5,607 nt of DNA from Limnohabitans sp. (GTDB taxonomy: Bacteria > Pseudomonadota > Gammaproteobacteria > Burkholderiales > Burkholderiaceae_C). Location of the stretch: NCBI GenBank assembly GCA_018883305.1, contig VEQI01000235.1:1-5607 (forward strand), written 5' to 3'. The notes under the pieces are model-generated. The model did not search any database. It saw only the letters and a program-made list of their open reading frames with translations, and was not told the DNA's origin. The translations under genes were made by a program, and so were the position numbers. Below, piece by piece: positions 4,429 through 5,607 of the stretch; within the stretch, counting starts at the first letter, position 1; every line of letters starts with the position of its first letter.

Positions 4429-5607
4429 GCAGCAAGACCCGAGACCGCGGCCTGGATGCCCTGGGCACGGATGCGGGCGAAGTCTCGCTTCACAGCCGGC
4501 AACCACCCTGCCGTGCCTGGCAACTCGGTTCCCCAGATGGGTTCAAAGTGCAGCAAACGTTCCAGCAAATCGTCGTCATCACGCGCGGCCGCCACCAGGG
4601 CTCGCAGTTGCGCGGTGTAAGGGTCATTGAAATCGTAAGGCTGGCCCTGCTCATCCTGCGCCAACCAATAACGCACCCAGCACGCCGTGGCCATGATGAG
4701 ATACGGTGTGGATTTGCCCAGGGCTTGCAACGCCAACGTGGCTGGCACCCAACGCTGCGTGATCTTGACCGAGCCATCCTGCGCAATCTGATGGCAACGG
4801 TGATGCAAGGCCGGGTTGACAAAGCGGGTGAGCAAGGCGTCGCGATAAGCATCCGTGTGGGGACGCCGCACGACCGGGGCCACTTCATCCAGAAAGCCAC
4901 GCACGAATTCACGCACCCACGGCAGGCTCACCGTTTCACGCACGGTGTTCTGGGGCACCACGGCACCGATGCAGGCAATGGCCGAGTGCACGCCATTGAG
5001 CATGCGCAGCTTGGCCTCTTCAAAGGCCTTGACATCGTCCACCACCATCACACCCACTCGGGCCAGGGCCTCCGCGTCGGCCGGTTCGAGTTGACTGCGC
5101 TCGATGGCCCACTCCCAAAAACCCTCTGTGCTGAGTGGCGCCTGATCTTCCACGCCCAGGGCCTGCAACGCGGCTTGACGCACGCGTTCATCGCTTTGGG
5201 GCACGATACGATCGACCATGCTGTTGGGGAAACGGCACTGCTGATCGATCCAAGTGGCGAGCGAGGCATCCTTGGCACGCGCAGCGTCCAGGCACAAGGC
5301 ACGCAATTGATCCCCGTTGGATGAGAGGTTGTCACAGGAAGCCACCGTCACCCCAGGCAAGCCACGCGCATGACGCAGTTGCAGGCCTTGCACGATGCGT
5401 TGAGCCAACTCGGGGGTATAGGCTTTCTCCGTCACCGTGAGTGTGATCCAGCGCGTGGACGGTGCGGCCATGGCCTGCGTGACACGCTCTGGTTCCAGGG
5501 CGTCCACGGCCGTCCCCCGCAGCGCTCCAATGACCTGCCACCAGGACTCGGCACGGCTGGCGATCTCCACTGCATAGTAATGATCTTGCGCACGCAAGGC
5601 GTTCACC
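4425..5607 (-). CDS. mannitol dehydrogenase family oxidoreductase, probable D-fructuronate reductase (UxuB-like), N-terminus outside window
   Basis: This is a polyol/uronate dehydrogenase of the long-chain family with mannitol 2-dehydrogenase and UxuB. Next to ManD its likely task is NADH-dependent reduction of D-fructuronate to D-mannonate. The visible 393 residues begin near VNALRAQDHYYAVEI at the window edge. Aligned by eye with E. coli UxuB, about 65-70 residues, including the start of the Rossmann fold, are missing, so the GTG at 5606-5604 is probably an internal valine. Motifs are ITLTVTEKAYTPE (54-66), ASCDNLSSNG (89-98), FPNSMVDRIVP (126-136), DDVKAFEEAKLRMLNGVHSAIA (190-211) and RFVNPALHHRCHQIAQDGS. 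Lys199, Asn204 and His207 have the K-x5-N-x2-H spacing of the catalytic residues Lys295, Asn300 and His303 of Pseudomonas fluorescens mannitol 2-dehydrogenase. It lacks a loop of about 25-30 residues found in UxuB after TEKGY, so its substrate is not certain; a mannitol or arabinitol dehydrogenase is possible. Confidence 0.88.
   Translation of the reverse strand, partial: VNALRAQDHYYAVEIASRAESWWQVIGALRGTAVDALEPERVTQAMAAPSTRWITLTVTEKAYTPELAQRIVQGLQLRHARGLPGVTVASCDNLSSNGDQLRALCLDAARAKDASLATWIDQQCRFPNSMVDRIVPQSDERVRQAALQALGVEDQAPLSTEGFWEWAIERSQLEPADAEALARVGVMVVDDVKAFEEAKLRMLNGVHSAIACIGAVVPQNTVRETVSLPWVREFVRGFLDEVAPVVRRPHTDAYRDALLTRFVNPALHHRCHQIAQDGSVKITQRWVPATLALQALGKSTPYLIMATACWVRYWLAQDEQGQPYDFNDPYTAQLRALVAAARDDDDLLERLLHFEPIWGTELPGTAGWLPAVKRDFARIRAQGIQAAVSGLAA

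Noticed and set aside
4426..4506. 26-codon upstream extension of manD from an ATG at 4506
   Set aside because: The added residues are Cys/Pro/Arg-rich, unlike any ManD N-terminus. They lie inside the dehydrogenase coding region, and the ATGA overlap at 4425-4428 is a far better start.
4548..5324. Open frame of 258 codons on the plus strand opposite the dehydrogenase
   Set aside because: It is a His/Gln/Arg-rich shadow translation without domains; the minus-strand frame has catalytic motifs in the right spacing.

Overview
The window is a GC-rich, gene-dense stretch of chromosome. It looks like a beta-proteobacterium of the order Burkholderiales, possibly a Comamonadaceae-type genome. This placement rests on codon usage, on the order rfbD-rfbA-rfbC, on the argB-slmA pair and on the protein sequences; no marker gene is present to settle it. 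There are seven protein-coding genes, two of them cut by the window edges. I see no tRNA, rRNA, CRISPR array, insertion-sequence transposase or phage gene.

Left part (1-1622, + strand): the end of a dTDP-L-rhamnose operon. It holds the last 22 codons of rfbD (reductase), rfbA (glucose-1-phosphate thymidylyltransferase) and rfbC (3,5-epimerase). rfbD and rfbA overlap by ATGA. rfbA and rfbC are instead separated by about 106 bases that hold a long AT-rich inverted repeat, built from two facing copies of a 21-base unit with the core AATTGGGGTCAG. It resembles a REP/BIME-type or miniature mobile element and is the main non-coding feature of the window.

Middle (1669-3216, + strand): argB (N-acetylglutamate kinase, long arginine-sensitive type) is followed 24 bases later by slmA (TetR-fold nucleoid-occlusion protein). 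argB starts only 46 bases after rfbC, so it may be partly served by read-through from the rhamnose operon, or by a weak promoter around 1631.

Right part (3220-5607, - strand): a two-gene hexuronate-catabolism unit read towards slmA. An oxidoreductase of the mannitol dehydrogenase / fructuronate reductase family comes first (its N-terminus lies beyond the window) and overlaps by ATGA the gene for an enolase-superfamily D-mannonate dehydratase, ManD. Together they would turn D-fructuronate into D-mannonate and then 2-keto-3-deoxy-D-gluconate. Their 3' end stops three bases from the stop of slmA.

Most of the window is ordinary, well-conserved metabolism. The points worth a second look are the repeat element inside the rhamnose operon, the compact form of the dehydrogenase, and the absence of intergenic space between the converging units. 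I found no convincing evidence of a previously undescribed multi-gene system.
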